A DNA stretch of 64,000 nt from Massilia sp. TS11 (GTDB lineage: Bacteria > Pseudomonadota > Gammaproteobacteria > Burkholderiales > Burkholderiaceae_D). The notes under the pieces are model-generated. The model was not told where the DNA came from, did no database searches, and saw nothing but the letters and a program-made list of their open reading frames with translations. Positions 24,467 to 34,538 of this stretch are shown piece by piece; the stretch's first letter is position 1; each line of letters opens with the position of its first letter. The position numbers and the translations under genes are program-made. The stretch spans positions 29,765 through 93,764 of the forward strand of contig NZ_JAKLTS010000015.1 in NCBI RefSeq assembly GCF_022012445.1. Reading direction: 5' to 3'.

Positions 24467-24569
24467 AGCGCCCCGCATTCTACGCGAAACCCGGCAAGTC
24501 TGGCAAAGTCCCCCGATTGTGGAGCCTCTGCAACCTGCCCGTCACAGGTATTGGGTATTATGCAAGGCT

Positions 24570-26219
24570 ATGAATCCACAAAGCATCAAATTCCGGCTCA
24601 TGGCGGTCACCATCACGCTGATGGTGGTCGCGGTCCTGGTTCGGATTCTGGTCGCCATGCCGATCGCTCAGGAAGAGGTGGAGCGCTCGACCGAGGACCA
24701 GACCATGTCGCAGGCGACCTATGTCGCCCAGGACATCGACGAAGCGATCCGCGCGCGCCTGCTGATGGTCAGCTCCCTTGCCTCCGCCCTGCCGCAGAAC
24801 CTGCTGACCCAGGGCGATGCGCTGGAAGCCTGGCTGGGCGAGCGCCAGCGCATGGCGCCGCTGCTCGACCGCGGCCTGACCGTCCTGCCCATCGATGGCA
24901 ATGGCGTGCTGGCCGACTATCCGCCCGTGGCCGCGCGCGGCAAACTCAATTACCGCGATACCGAATGGTTCCAGCGCGCGCTGGGTAGCCGCGGCGCGGT
25001 GCTGTCGCGCCCTGCGCGCGGGCGCATCAGCGCTGAGCCGATCCTGATTTTTGCCGCCGCCGTGCGCGATGCCGATGGCCGCGCACGCGCTGTGCTGGCC
25101 GGTGTGGCGCGCCTCGACGCGTCCAGCCTTCTGGGCCGCGTGCAGGGCCACCATGTGGGCCGCAGCGGCGGCCTGCTGGTGGTGGCGCCCGACGATCGCC
25201 TGTTCGTCGGCGCCAGCGATCCGGCCATGGTGTTCACGCCGCTGCCGCCAGCCGGCGTCAATCCGCTGCACGACAAAGCCATGAACGGCTTCCGCGGCAG
25301 CGGCATCACCACCAATGCCCAGGGCGTGGAGGAGCTATCCGCCATCGCCAGCGTGCCGACCACCGGCTGGTTCGTGGTGGCGCGCGTGCCCACGCGCGAG
25401 GCCTTCGCCGTGATGCAGTCGTTTAAACGCGTGGTCCTGACGTTCGGCCTGGCCTTTTCGGCCCTGCTGATCGCCATCATGGTGCTGGCGCTGCCGCGCA
25501 TTCTGCGCCCTCTCAGCACGGCCGCCAGCGCGATGCGCGATATGGCCGATGGCAAGCGCGAACTGGCGCCGCTGCCGGTGCAGGCCGATGATGAAGTGGG
25601 CCAGATGCTCGAGGGCTTCAATCATCTGGTCAAACGCCTGCGCGAGAAAGAGGCGGCGCTCGAAGCGAGCGAGGCGCGCATGAGCTACATCGCCCATCAT
25701 GACTCGCTGACCGGCCTGTATAACCGCGCCATGCTGGAAGACCACCTGCAGCAGGCCATCGCACGGGCGGCGCGCGGACCGGCCGTGTTCGCGCTGCTGT
25801 TCATCGACCTCGATGGCTTCAAGCCGGTCAACGACGCCCACGGCCACGATGTCGGCGACGCCGTGCTGGTGGAAGTGGCGCAGCGCCTGAGCGCCGGGCG
25901 GCGCCGCACCGATACCGTGGCGCGCCAGGGCGGCGACGAATTCGTGGTCCTGCTGGCCGACCTGGAGCAGGGCCGCGCCGATGCCGAGGCCATCGCGCGC
26001 CATTATCTGCAGGTGCTGGCCGAGCCCTATCTGGCGGGCGAAGTGCGCGTCAACCTGTCGGCCTCGATCGGCATCGCCATCTATCACGGCATTGCCTTGT
26101 CCGGGTCGCAGCTGATGTCGCGCGCCGACACGGCCATGTACGCGGCCAAGCGCGCCGGTAAGAATCAGTACTGCATCTACGACGAAGCGCTCGACAGCAA
26201 TCTGGCCCGCTTGGCATAA
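24570..26219 (+). CDS. membrane diguanylate cyclase (dCache-HAMP-GGDEF)
   Basis: A 549-residue protein starting MNPQSIKFRLMAV. The first helix is at about 8-30, a large double-Cache-type extracytoplasmic domain at about 45-285 (including GVARLDASSLLG and STTGW-like VPTTGWFVVARVP), and the second helix at about 293-315. A HAMP linker (about 315-370) and a GGDEF domain with intact RQGGDEF near residue 453 follow. There is no EAL domain, so c-di-GMP synthesis is expected. The stop is 7 nt before the NHLP HlyD gene, so the two are probably one transcript. That position is unusual and is discussed in the findings. Confidence 0.92.
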   Translation: MNPQSIKFRLMAVTITLMVVAVLVRILVAMPIAQEEVERSTEDQTMSQATYVAQDIDEAIRARLLMVSSLASALPQNLLTQGDALEAWLGERQRMAPLLDRGLTVLPIDGNGVLADYPPVAARGKLNYRDTEWFQRALGSRGAVLSRPARGRISAEPILIFAAAVRDADGRARAVLAGVARLDASSLLGRVQGHHVGRSGGLLVVAPDDRLFVGASDPAMVFTPLPPAGVNPLHDKAMNGFRGSGITTNAQGVEELSAIASVPTTGWFVVARVPTREAFAVMQSFKRVVLTFGLAFSALLIAIMVLALPRILRPLSTAASAMRDMADGKRELAPLPVQADDEVGQMLEGFNHLVKRLREKEAALEASEARMSYIAHHDSLTGLYNRAMLEDHLQQAIARAARGPAVFALLFIDLDGFKPVNDAHGHDVGDAVLVEVAQRLSAGRRRTDTVARQGGDEFVVLLADLEQGRADAEAIARHYLQVLAEPYLAGEVRVNLSASIGIAIYHGIALSGSQLMSRADTAMYAAKRAGKNQYCIYDEALDSNLARLA

Positions 26220-26226
26220 TCGCCGG

Positions 26227-27492
26227 ATGAGCACCCCGACGCCGACCCTGCCCCCGCCCGAAGCCGTGCGCGAGTTCGACCGCCACGTGGCGCGCGTGGG
26301 CTGGCGCGGTTGGGGCATGCTGGCCCTGCTGGGCGCGATTCTCGCGGCGATCATCGTCTGGTCGGCCGTCGGCGACGTGCCGACGCGGGTGCGCGGCAGC
26401 TGCATCATCATGCATCCGGCCGGCGTCACCGACGTGACGACCGACGTGGCGGGCCGCATCACGGCCCTGCTGGTCAAGCCGGGCGACAGCGTCAGCGCGG
26501 GCCAGGAAGTGGCGCTGGTGGCCACGCCCGACCTGTACGAAAAAATCCAGTCGGCACGCCAGTCGGTGGCCGATCTCGAGGCCGAAGCGCGCGTCGCGCG
26601 CGAGCAGACCAGCAACAGCGTGCGTCTGGCCCACGACAGTCTGGCCGAGCAGCGCGCCGCCCTGCAGCTGCGCGCGCGCAGCGATCAGAAACGCATCGCG
26701 CTGCTGGAGCAGCAGGTCGACATCAATAATCGCATCCGCAAGGAAGGCCTGATCACCGAGCGCGCCGCCGCCACCACGCCGCTCGATCTCGCCGACGCCC
26801 GCGCGGCGCTGGAAGACACCCAGCGCAAGCTGGTCGACATCGACAAGCAGGAGGCCGACCTCGCGCGCAAGAGCAGCGGCACCCTGGCCAAGCTCACCCT
26901 GCAGATCCAGGATGCGCGCCGCGCGCTGGCCGCACTCGAAAACCAGGAGGGCGCGGTGACGCGCCTGCGCGCGCCGACAGACGGCAAGGTGGTCGAGGTC
27001 AAGGCGGGGCTGGACGCGCCGGTCAAGCGCGACATGGCGGTGCTGTCGCTGGAACGCATCGATAACGCCGGACGCGAGCTGGAAGCGGTGATGTATGTGT
27101 CGGCCGCGGATGGCAAGAAGATCGCGGCCGGGCAGGACGCCGAGCTGCTGCCCAGCCACGCCAAGCGTGAGGAGCATGGCATGCTGCGCGCGCGCGTGCG
27201 CACCACCTCGGCCTACCCGGCCTCGCCCCAGGGCCTGTTGAACACCATCGCCAATCCGGACCTGATGCGCGAACTGGCGCGCGGCACGGCCACCTATGAG
27301 GTGCGGCTGCAGCTGCTCAAATTGGGGCCGGGCGCCGGTCCCGGCAACCCGTATCAGTGGACCAGCGCAGGCGGCAACCGCGTCGCCATTTCGAGCGGCG
27401 CCCTGTGCCAGGGCGAGATCCTGGTCCAGCACGAAAAGCCGGTGGCCATGGTGCTGCCGATCTTCCGCAGCACCGTCAAGCAGGGCCAGTAA
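26227..27492 (+). CDS. NHLP/NHLM bacteriocin export HlyD-family protein (copy 2)
   Basis: A 421-residue adaptor. A transmembrane helix lies at about 30-48; a split lipoyl motif (TTDVAGRITALLVKPGD near 75 and LRAPTDGKVVEVKAGL near 250) flanks a long coiled coil at about 95-235, followed by a beta-barrel region. The C-terminal part (RTTSAYPASPQGLLNTIANP and SSGALCQGEILVQ) matches the style of HlyD proteins from NHLP-leader bacteriocin export loci. It lies tail to tail with the TolC-like gene (7 nt apart) and directly after a diguanylate cyclase gene. A second HlyD heads the opposite-strand operon, giving one adaptor per ABC transporter. Confidence 0.88.
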   Translation: MSTPTPTLPPPEAVREFDRHVARVGWRGWGMLALLGAILAAIIVWSAVGDVPTRVRGSCIIMHPAGVTDVTTDVAGRITALLVKPGDSVSAGQEVALVATPDLYEKIQSARQSVADLEAEARVAREQTSNSVRLAHDSLAEQRAALQLRARSDQKRIALLEQQVDINNRIRKEGLITERAAATTPLDLADARAALEDTQRKLVDIDKQEADLARKSSGTLAKLTLQIQDARRALAALENQEGAVTRLRAPTDGKVVEVKAGLDAPVKRDMAVLSLERIDNAGRELEAVMYVSAADGKKIAAGQDAELLPSHAKREEHGMLRARVRTTSAYPASPQGLLNTIANPDLMRELARGTATYEVRLQLLKLGPGAGPGNPYQWTSAGGNRVAISSGALCQGEILVQHEKPVAMVLPIFRSTVKQGQ

Positions 27493-27499
27493 GCGCGGT

Positions 27500-29002
27500 T
27501 CAGGGCAGCAGCTGCTCGAGCGCCACGGTGAAGCCCTGCCCTTCCGGTTTCAGCAGCCGTCCGGTCTCATACAGAATCGTGGCGCGCGCCTGCACATAGG
27601 CCAGCTGATAGGCCAGGCGCCCCTGGATCGCATTATTCAGGCGGTCTTCCACATTCAGTACGTCGATCAGGGTGGCGGTGCCGAGCTGGCGCTTGGTCAC
27701 CGTGTCGCGCAGGGCGGCGCGGTAGCGCTCCACCGACACGGCCGATGAAGCCAGCTGGGCTTCGACCGCGCGCAGATTGCCATAGGCCGCTTCCACATTC
27801 GCCAGGATGCTCTGTTCGAGCGCCTCGCGGCGCAGGCGCGCGCTGTCGGCATTGGCCAGCGCCGTCAACAGCGGGCCTTCGGTGGCGGCATTCGCCATCG
27901 GCAGCGAAAAACTCAGCTTGGCCGACAAGCCCGGGCCGGCGGTGCGTGCGGTCGGATCAAAGGCGGCCGGATTGGCGCGCGTACCCTCTTTCAGGCCGGC
28001 GTAGTAGGCGCCCAGCTCCAGGTCCACCGTGGGGCGCGTGGCCAGGCGCGCGCCGGCCAGACGCTCCTGCGCCGCCTGTTCGCGCAGGCGCAGGGCCTGC
28101 AGATCGGCGCGCCGTTCCAGTGCCTGCTGGCGCAGGCTCTCCAGCAGGCTGGCGCCGGCCTGCTCGGGCAGGATTTCGGCCGGCAGCGGCAAGGCCTCGG
28201 TGGCGACGGCATCCATGCCAAACAGGCGCGCCAGGGCAAAGCGGCCGTCGCGCGCCTTTTGTTCGGCGCCGATGCGCGCGGTCTCGCGCTCCTTCACGGC
28301 GGCCTGCATCAGGTTCAGTTCCGCCGGCGGCAGTTCGTCGGCCGCCACCAGCTTTTCGGTCTCGCGCTGCAGCTGGCGCACGCGCTGCTCGGCGCCCAGC
28401 GCCACCTGGGCCGAGGCCTGGCGCGAGGCCCAGTCCCAATACGCCTGCACCACGGCCAGCACGGTGCGCGCGACCACCTGTTCGGTGTCGCGCAGGCTGG
28501 CCTGATATTCGAGGCCGGTGGCATTGCGCACGGCCAGCGCCTCGCGCCCGGCGTTTTTCTGCAGCGGCAGGCGCAGGCCGAAACTGAGCTTGTCGACGTT
28601 CTGGCGCGGGATGTTCTGTGCCTGCTGCACGTCGTCGCGCGTGCTGGTCAGCGCATAGGCGCCAGTGAGCACATAGCCGTTCTCCAGCTGACGGCTGGCG
28701 CCGAGGCTGTAGCTGTTGACGTTCAGGTCCTGGTCCACTCCGGCCGCCAGAAAGCGCGCGCGCTCGTCGGCACGCAGCGGGCGCAGATCGCGGTTCTGGC
28801 CTGCGCTGGCCGTCAGCACCGTGTCAAAGGCGGCCTCGCTGCTCTTGCGCGCCCCGGCGCTGGCACCTTCCGCGTAGCGCTGCAGCTGGATGTCGGGGCT
28901 GCGCTGCAGGCCGAGGGCGATGGCGTCGCGCAGGGCCAGGCCCTCGGCCGCCTGGGCGGCGGCGCTGGCCAGCAGCAGGGACAGGAACAGTGGCCGCATC
29001 AT
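27500..29002 (-). CDS. TolC-family outer-membrane efflux protein
   Basis: A 500-residue protein with a signal peptide ending near AAQA (residue 19). Two homologous outer-membrane efflux repeats span about 20-260 and 275-490, rich in amphipathic helices; LRDAIALGLQRSPDIQLQRY and the later LGTATLIDVLNVEDRLNNA are typical TolC-family segments. It is the last gene of the NHLP export operon, starting directly at the end of the cyclic-nucleotide-binding gene, and would supply the outer-membrane channel of a trans-envelope peptide exporter. Confidence 0.92.
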   Translation of the reverse strand: MMRPLFLSLLLASAAAQAAEGLALRDAIALGLQRSPDIQLQRYAEGASAGARKSSEAAFDTVLTASAGQNRDLRPLRADERARFLAAGVDQDLNVNSYSLGASRQLENGYVLTGAYALTSTRDDVQQAQNIPRQNVDKLSFGLRLPLQKNAGREALAVRNATGLEYQASLRDTEQVVARTVLAVVQAYWDWASRQASAQVALGAEQRVRQLQRETEKLVAADELPPAELNLMQAAVKERETARIGAEQKARDGRFALARLFGMDAVATEALPLPAEILPEQAGASLLESLRQQALERRADLQALRLREQAAQERLAGARLATRPTVDLELGAYYAGLKEGTRANPAAFDPTARTAGPGLSAKLSFSLPMANAATEGPLLTALANADSARLRREALEQSILANVEAAYGNLRAVEAQLASSAVSVERYRAALRDTVTKRQLGTATLIDVLNVEDRLNNAIQGRLAYQLAYVQARATILYETGRLLKPEGQGFTVALEQLLP

Positions 29003-29533
29003 TCAACCCGCGAGCTTCTTCAGCATGCGGTCAAAGCGCGTGCCGGCCAGGTAGATTTTGTCGACCAGCTCCTCGTTGATCTCTTCCAGTTCGGCCTTGT
29101 CCGGCGCGGGGCCATTGCCACCATAGCCGAAACGGCGCGTGGTGTTGCGCACCCGGTCGGACAGGAAGATCGCCAGCGCGCGGTAGAAGCGCGCGGCAAA
29201 GGCCGGGTCGGCGGCGAGCTTCTCGCGCAGCACGGCATGCGGCAGGCGCAGCGTGACCACGCCGTCCTTGGCGCGCACGGCGGCCGTGGTCTTGGCCGGA
29301 TCGACCAGCGACATCTCGCCCAGCACCTCGCCGCTGCCGAGGGTGACGATCACGGCGCCGCTGCCGGCCACCACCTCCACCTGGCCGTCGAGCACGAAAA
29401 ACAGCGAGTCCACACGCGTGCCCAGACCAATCAGCTCCGACCCGCTGGCGAAGGCCGCGCGTTCGCCATTGGCGGCCAGCCAGTCGACATCGTCGTCCAG
29501 CAGTTCGCTCAGAATGAACAGGACTTTACGCAC
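29003..29533 (-). CDS. cyclic-nucleotide-binding-domain protein of the NHLP export operon
   Basis: A 176-residue soluble protein made of one Crp-like cNMP-binding beta-barrel (about 5-120). The phosphate-binding-cassette region reads SGEVLGEMSLVDPAKTTAAV, with G-E conserved, and a helical tail follows (about 120-176). There is no helix-turn-helix, so it is not a CRP-type DNA-binding regulator. Related small proteins occur in other NHLP-type export loci as I recall; their role is unknown, perhaps gating the transporter in response to a nucleotide. It is 11 nt after the second ABC gene and abuts the TolC-like gene. Confidence 0.85.
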   Translation of the reverse strand: MRKVLFILSELLDDDVDWLAANGERAAFASGSELIGLGTRVDSLFFVLDGQVEVVAGSGAVIVTLGSGEVLGEMSLVDPAKTTAAVRAKDGVVTLRLPHAVLREKLAADPAFAARFYRALAIFLSDRVRNTTRRFGYGGNGPAPDKAELEEINEELVDKIYLAGTRFDRMLKKLAG

Positions 29534-29544
29534 TCTACTTCCTT

Positions 29545-32370
29545 TCAGTGTTGGGCCGACAGCGACTGTTCATCGGCCATGCGCCGGAACAGGCCATCGG
29601 CCGCCATCAGTTCGCGGTAGCTGCCATGCTCGGCCACGCGGCCGTTTTCCAGCACGATGATCTGGTCGGCGTCGACCAGCGAGGCCAGACGATGGGCGAT
29701 CACGATGCGGGTGATGCGCAGGCGCGCCAGATTGGCCATGACGCGCGCCTGGGCCGGGCCATCGAGCAGGCTGGTGGCCTCGTCGAGGAACAGCACCGGC
29801 GGCTTGCGCACCAGCGCGCGCGCGATCAGGATGCGCTGGCGCTGTCCGGCCGAGAGCGTGCTGGCGCCATCGCCGATCACGGTGAACATCCCCATCGGCA
29901 TGGCGCGGATATCGGCATCGACGGCCGCCGCTTCGGCTGCGGCCCAGGCTTCGTCCAGGGTCGCGCCGGAGTCGCCGACGATATTCGCAAACAGGTCGCC
30001 CGCCAGCAGGCGCGTATCCTGCAGCACCACGCCGAACTGGCGGCGCAGTTTGCGCAGGTGGAGTTCGGCCAGGTCCTTGTTATCAAACAGGATCGAGCCC
30101 GCGCCCGGCTTCTCGAAGCCGAGCAGCAGGCGCAGCAGGGTCGACTTGCCCGAGCCCGAGCCGCCCACGATGGCGACGAAATCGCCCGGCTTGGCCAGCA
30201 GCGAGACCTCGTGCAGCACCGGCGGGCCGCCCGGGTAGGCGAAGCTGACGCGATTGACTTCGACCTGGCCGCCGAGCGCACCGGGGTCGGTCTTGCCGGC
30301 TTCGGCCTCGGGCAGGGTTTCGAGAATCGGGCGCGCCTGATTGTAGGCGCCGCCCACGGCGACGATTTCGACCAGGGTTTCGCACAGCCCCAGCACGCCC
30401 TTGAACACACCGCCAAAGGCCGCGAAGAAGCCGACGAATTCGCCGGCCGACAGATGGCCCGGTCCCTGGCTGGCGACCAGATAGCCGGCCAGGCCAAACA
30501 GCACCAGCACGGCCAGGTGGTCATAGGCGCGGAAGAACACGTTCTCCACCACGCGCAGGCGCGCCATGCCGGTGTTCGGCACCTCGCCGATCGCGTGCTC
30601 GCGCGACCACTGGGCAAAGGCGCGTCCTTCGGCGGCGGCCACGCGCAGCTTGCCCACGCCCTGGATCATATGCAGCACCAGCGCCGACAGCTTGCGCGGC
30701 GAGTCCGGCGCATTGGCCGCGATGTGGCGCGTGCGGCGGCGGAACCAGGTGACCGCGCCGGCGGCCAGCACCACCATGGCCAGGGCCATCAGCGACAGGC
30801 TGGCGCTGAACCAGAACAGCACCACGAAGTTCAGGGCCGAGAAGGCGCCGGCAAAGATGCTGGCGACCGTGCGCGCCGACAGAATGCGGATCACGCGCTG
30901 GCAGGCGCGCACGCGCGCCTCCAGATTCGCCACCGTGTACTTGCGGTGGAAAGCGGCCGGCATGCGCAGCAGGCGATCCCACACGGCTGCCTGGATCGCC
31001 ATGTCCATCTTGTCCTGGATGCGCAGCACCATCAGCGAGCGCACCAGCGAGAACACGGCCGAGGTCAGCGACACGCAAAGCAGGGCCAGGCCCATTTGAA
31101 CCAGCGGCATCTGCTGCGCGCCCGGGATCACCACGTCCATCACGCGCGCCGAGGCGAGCGGCACCACCAGGCCAAGCAGGCCGATGACGCCGGCCAGCGC
31201 GATCACCGCGGCCATTTCGCGCGTCTGCCCGTGCAGGCCAAAGCGCAGCAGATCGAACTCGTTGAGGGCCTTGTTCGGCAGCGGGCGGTAGAACACAAAG
31301 GCGTAGGGCTTCACGCGGCGCGCCGTCTCGGCATTCACCGGCACCGCCTTGCCTTCATGGGCATGCAGCAGGTAATTGCGCTGGCCGCCTTCCGGCACCA
31401 GCGCGATCGGCAGATCGCTTTCGGCGTCGAAGGCCAACAGCGGGCCGTTGTCGGCCTCCCACCAGCGCCCGGTCAGCAGCACCTGGCGGCAGCGCACCCC
31501 GTTGGCCTCGGCCAGATCATTGGCCGTATCGGCATTGGTGCGCCCGCGCCGCACGTCGCGCGTGAACGGCATGCCCAGCACGCGCCCGACATGCTGCATC
31601 ACCGTCAGCAGCGGGCCCGGGTCCTTTTTGCCGGCGTCCAGCCAGCTGCGGTCGCCCTCGACCAGGCCGGCCAGCGCGGCCATGCCGGCGTTCAGGTCGT
31701 TGGCGTCGCGCAGGCGTGCGTCGCTGATGCGCGCCTCCTCGTCGGCGCCTTCCGCAAACCCGCGTTCCCAGGCCATCTTGAAGGACAGGTCCCACAGACG
31801 CTGCAGGCTGGCCATGCGTACGTCCTGGGCGGCCTCGCCGAAACGGAAGACGTCGAGCACCACCTCTTCGGCCGCCGTCAGCGCGATCTCGCGCGGCAGC
31901 GCCACCAGCGCGCCCGGATGCAGCTCCTCGCCATCGAGGCCGTCGACCAGCAGGAATCCGGTCTGCACGCGCGCCAGCACCAGCGCCGGGCTGGCGATGC
32001 GCTGCCCCTCGTGCGCGGCGAACAGGCCGCGCGTGATCGCACAGTCGACCGGCAGGCCAGCCGCCGGCGGCGGCCAGCAGGCGGCCACCGCGCTGGCGCC
32101 ATTGAGCCAGGGTTCCAATTCGGTGACGGCCGCCGGCAGCGGCGCCAGACGCGCACCGGCGGCCGGAAAGCCGACCACCCGATAGCGCTGGCGCCCGCAC
32201 AGCACATCCTGCATCGGCGGCAGCACCGCCGGTCCATCGACCTGGCCAAGACCGATCAGCCCACGGCCGCCCGGACGCGGATCGTGCAGGAACAGGCTGA
32301 AGGCGCCTGCCTCCAGCAGCGCTCCGTGTTCGAGCGTGCGCGCCTGGCGCGGCAAAGGCACGGCGTTCAT
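29545..32370 (-). CDS. NHLP bacteriocin export ABC transporter, permease/ATPase subunit (ABC2 type)
   Basis: A 941-residue protein; the ATG at 32370 overlaps the stop of the upstream ABC gene (ATGA). An unusual N-terminal cytoplasmic region of about 380 residues contains no C39 peptidase. A six-helix ABC exporter domain follows (about 410-690), then an ATPase with Walker A GGSGSGKSTLL near 775, signature LSAGQRQR and Walker B VLFLDEATSLLDG. This matches the second ABC protein (NHLM_micro_ABC2 family) that accompanies the C39-type transporter in NHLP loci. It probably forms part of a peptide exporter with the gene upstream. Confidence 0.92.
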   Translation of the reverse strand: MNAVPLPRQARTLEHGALLEAGAFSLFLHDPRPGGRGLIGLGQVDGPAVLPPMQDVLCGRQRYRVVGFPAAGARLAPLPAAVTELEPWLNGASAVAACWPPPAAGLPVDCAITRGLFAAHEGQRIASPALVLARVQTGFLLVDGLDGEELHPGALVALPREIALTAAEEVVLDVFRFGEAAQDVRMASLQRLWDLSFKMAWERGFAEGADEEARISDARLRDANDLNAGMAALAGLVEGDRSWLDAGKKDPGPLLTVMQHVGRVLGMPFTRDVRRGRTNADTANDLAEANGVRCRQVLLTGRWWEADNGPLLAFDAESDLPIALVPEGGQRNYLLHAHEGKAVPVNAETARRVKPYAFVFYRPLPNKALNEFDLLRFGLHGQTREMAAVIALAGVIGLLGLVVPLASARVMDVVIPGAQQMPLVQMGLALLCVSLTSAVFSLVRSLMVLRIQDKMDMAIQAAVWDRLLRMPAAFHRKYTVANLEARVRACQRVIRILSARTVASIFAGAFSALNFVVLFWFSASLSLMALAMVVLAAGAVTWFRRRTRHIAANAPDSPRKLSALVLHMIQGVGKLRVAAAEGRAFAQWSREHAIGEVPNTGMARLRVVENVFFRAYDHLAVLVLFGLAGYLVASQGPGHLSAGEFVGFFAAFGGVFKGVLGLCETLVEIVAVGGAYNQARPILETLPEAEAGKTDPGALGGQVEVNRVSFAYPGGPPVLHEVSLLAKPGDFVAIVGGSGSGKSTLLRLLLGFEKPGAGSILFDNKDLAELHLRKLRRQFGVVLQDTRLLAGDLFANIVGDSGATLDEAWAAAEAAAVDADIRAMPMGMFTVIGDGASTLSAGQRQRILIARALVRKPPVLFLDEATSLLDGPAQARVMANLARLRITRIVIAHRLASLVDADQIIVLENGRVAEHGSYRELMAADGLFRRMADEQSLSAQH

Positions 32371-34538
32371 GCACCCTCCAGAATGCGGCGGCAGGCGCCC
32401 TGCGGTTTCGCATACAGCTCGCCGAATTCGCCCTGTTCGGCGATGCGCCCGTACTCGAGCACCATCACGCGGTCGCAGCGCGCCAGCGTGAAGCGGCGGT
32501 GGGTGATCATGATGGTGGTGCAGCCGCGCCGGCGGCAGTTGTCGAGGATGGCGTTTTCCAGCGTCGCGTCGAGCGAGCTGGTGGCCTCGTCCAGCACCAG
32601 GATGCGCGGGTTGGTGCACAGGGCGCGCGCGATGTCCAGGCGCTGGCGCTGTCCGCCCGAGAGATTGCGCCCGTTCTCGTCCATCTTGGTGTCATATCCC
32701 CTGGGCTGGGCCATGATGAAGTCATGGATCATCGCGTCCTTGGCGGCGGCCACCATCTGCGCCTCGCTCAGGCTCTTGTCCCACAGCGTGAGGTTGTCGC
32801 GGATGGTCCCTTCGAAGAACTGGATCTCCTGATCGACGTGGGCGACGCAGGCGGCCATGAATTCGCGCGGATAGTCGGCGCGCGCGCGCCCGTCGAACAG
32901 CACCTCGCCCGCGACCGCCGGATACATGCCCGCGATGATGCGCGCCAGCGAGGACTTGCCGCTGCCCGAAGCGCCGACGATGCCGATGCGCTCGCCCGGC
33001 AGGATCGACAGCGAGAGCTTGTTAAACAGGTCGCGGTCCTGCGGGCTGTAGGCAAAGCGCAGCTCGCGCACGTCCACCGCGCCCGACAGCTTCTGCGACA
33101 CGTCCACATCCTCGGCCGGCGTGGCGGCCACCTGCGGATCGGTCTCGCAGCGCAGCACATCGTCAAGGCGCTGCAGGTCGCCGCGCAGGCGCTGCACTTT
33201 TTCCAGCACGCCGAACAGGTCCGACATCGGGCGCGCGAAGTTCACCACCAGCCCCTGGAAGGCGATCAGCATACCGATCGTCAGATAACCGTCCATCACG
33301 CGGAAGCCGCCGATCACCAGGATCAGCACCGTATTCAGCATCATCAGGAAGGCCGGCACCAGCGCATAGCGCGAGCTGGTCGTCTCCATGCGCTGGTTGG
33401 CCTTCACCACCTGCGCATGCTGGGCCATGAATTTGCTGTAGAAGTAGCTGTCGTCGGCCGATGCGGCCAGTGTCTCGATCATCGCGATGCCATTGGCCGC
33501 ATTGCCCTGCAGGCGGCCATCGGCGATCGCGTAGCTGACCGAAAGCTCCTGCGTGCGGCGCGCCGCGAACTGGAAGGCCAGCATCGACAGCACCACGATC
33601 AGGACGCTGATCCCCGTCAGCAGCGCATCGTAAGTCAGCATCACCGCCACGAAGAAGAAGGCCAGGCCGCCGTTGATCAAGGCGCGCGCCAGGTCGCCCG
33701 AGACCACCTTGGCCACCGACTCATTGAGCTTCAGGCGCGAGGCCACCTCGTTGGCCGCACGCTGCGCGAAGAAGGGCACCGGCATATGCAGGATGTGCCA
33801 GAAATAGCGGCTGGTGGCGGCCAGCGACAGCTTGTTCTGCAGCTTGAGCAGATGGTCGCCCTGGAGCCAGAGCAGGGCCGCCTCGAGCGCCGTGGCCAGC
33901 GCCAGCCCAAGCAGAATCGGCAGGAACCAGCTTTGCTGATTGTCGATCAGGATGCGGTCGACGAACATGCGCGTGAAGACCGGGATCACCATCCCCGGAA
34001 TCACCAGGAACAGGCCGGCCAAAGCGGCAAAGGCCAGGGCCGGCCGGTCCGCCGCCAGGCGCCCCAGCATGGCCTGCAGCAGACCGCCGCTGCGGCTGCG
34101 CTTTTCGAATTCCGGTCCCGGTTCGAAAGTCAGCACCACGCCGGCGAAGGCGTCCTCGAATTCGGCCATGCCGACCGTGCGGCGGCCGCAGGCCGGATCA
34201 TTCAGATAGGCCAGGCCGTCCTTGCCGAAGCCCTCCACCACCAGGAAGTGGTTGAAGTTCCAGAAGACGATGAAGGGTCCCTTCAACTTCGGCAGTTCGG
34301 AGGCGCGCGTGCTCCAGGCCTGGGCCTGCATGCCGAAGCTGCGCGCCGCCGCCAGCAGGTTCGAGACCTTGGAGCCATCGCGCCCGACGCCGCAGCGCAC
34401 GCGCAGCTGGTCGAGTGGCTCGTGGCGGCCGTGATAGGCCAGCACCATGGCCAGCGCCGCGGCGCCGCATTCGAGCGACTCCATCTGCATCACGGTCGGC
34501 GTGCGCACCACGCCGTGGCGAAGGCGGTCGAGGTTCAT
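32367..34538 (-). CDS. NHLP bacteriocin export ABC transporter with C39 peptidase domain (ABC1 type)
   Basis: A 723-residue peptidase-containing ABC transporter. The C39 domain (about 10-140) has the catalytic Cys24 in [15 protein letters not shown] with Gln18 upstream, His97 in [11 protein letters not shown] and Asp114 in LNDPA, so the triad is intact and it should cleave leader peptides, typically after a double-glycine motif. The exporter membrane domain spans about 165-460; the ATPase has Walker [10 protein letters not shown], signature LSGGQRQR and Walker [13 protein letters not shown]. The ATG at 34538 overlaps the stop of the HlyD gene. No substrate peptide gene is seen nearby. Confidence 0.95.
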   Translation of the reverse strand: MNLDRLRHGVVRTPTVMQMESLECGAAALAMVLAYHGRHEPLDQLRVRCGVGRDGSKVSNLLAAARSFGMQAQAWSTRASELPKLKGPFIVFWNFNHFLVVEGFGKDGLAYLNDPACGRRTVGMAEFEDAFAGVVLTFEPGPEFEKRSRSGGLLQAMLGRLAADRPALAFAALAGLFLVIPGMVIPVFTRMFVDRILIDNQQSWFLPILLGLALATALEAALLWLQGDHLLKLQNKLSLAATSRYFWHILHMPVPFFAQRAANEVASRLKLNESVAKVVSGDLARALINGGLAFFFVAVMLTYDALLTGISVLIVVLSMLAFQFAARRTQELSVSYAIADGRLQGNAANGIAMIETLAASADDSYFYSKFMAQHAQVVKANQRMETTSSRYALVPAFLMMLNTVLILVIGGFRVMDGYLTIGMLIAFQGLVVNFARPMSDLFGVLEKVQRLRGDLQRLDDVLRCETDPQVAATPAEDVDVSQKLSGAVDVRELRFAYSPQDRDLFNKLSLSILPGERIGIVGASGSGKSSLARIIAGMYPAVAGEVLFDGRARADYPREFMAACVAHVDQEIQFFEGTIRDNLTLWDKSLSEAQMVAAAKDAMIHDFIMAQPRGYDTKMDENGRNLSGGQRQRLDIARALCTNPRILVLDEATSSLDATLENAILDNCRRRGCTTIMITHRRFTLARCDRVMVLEYGRIAEQGEFGELYAKPQGACRRILEGA

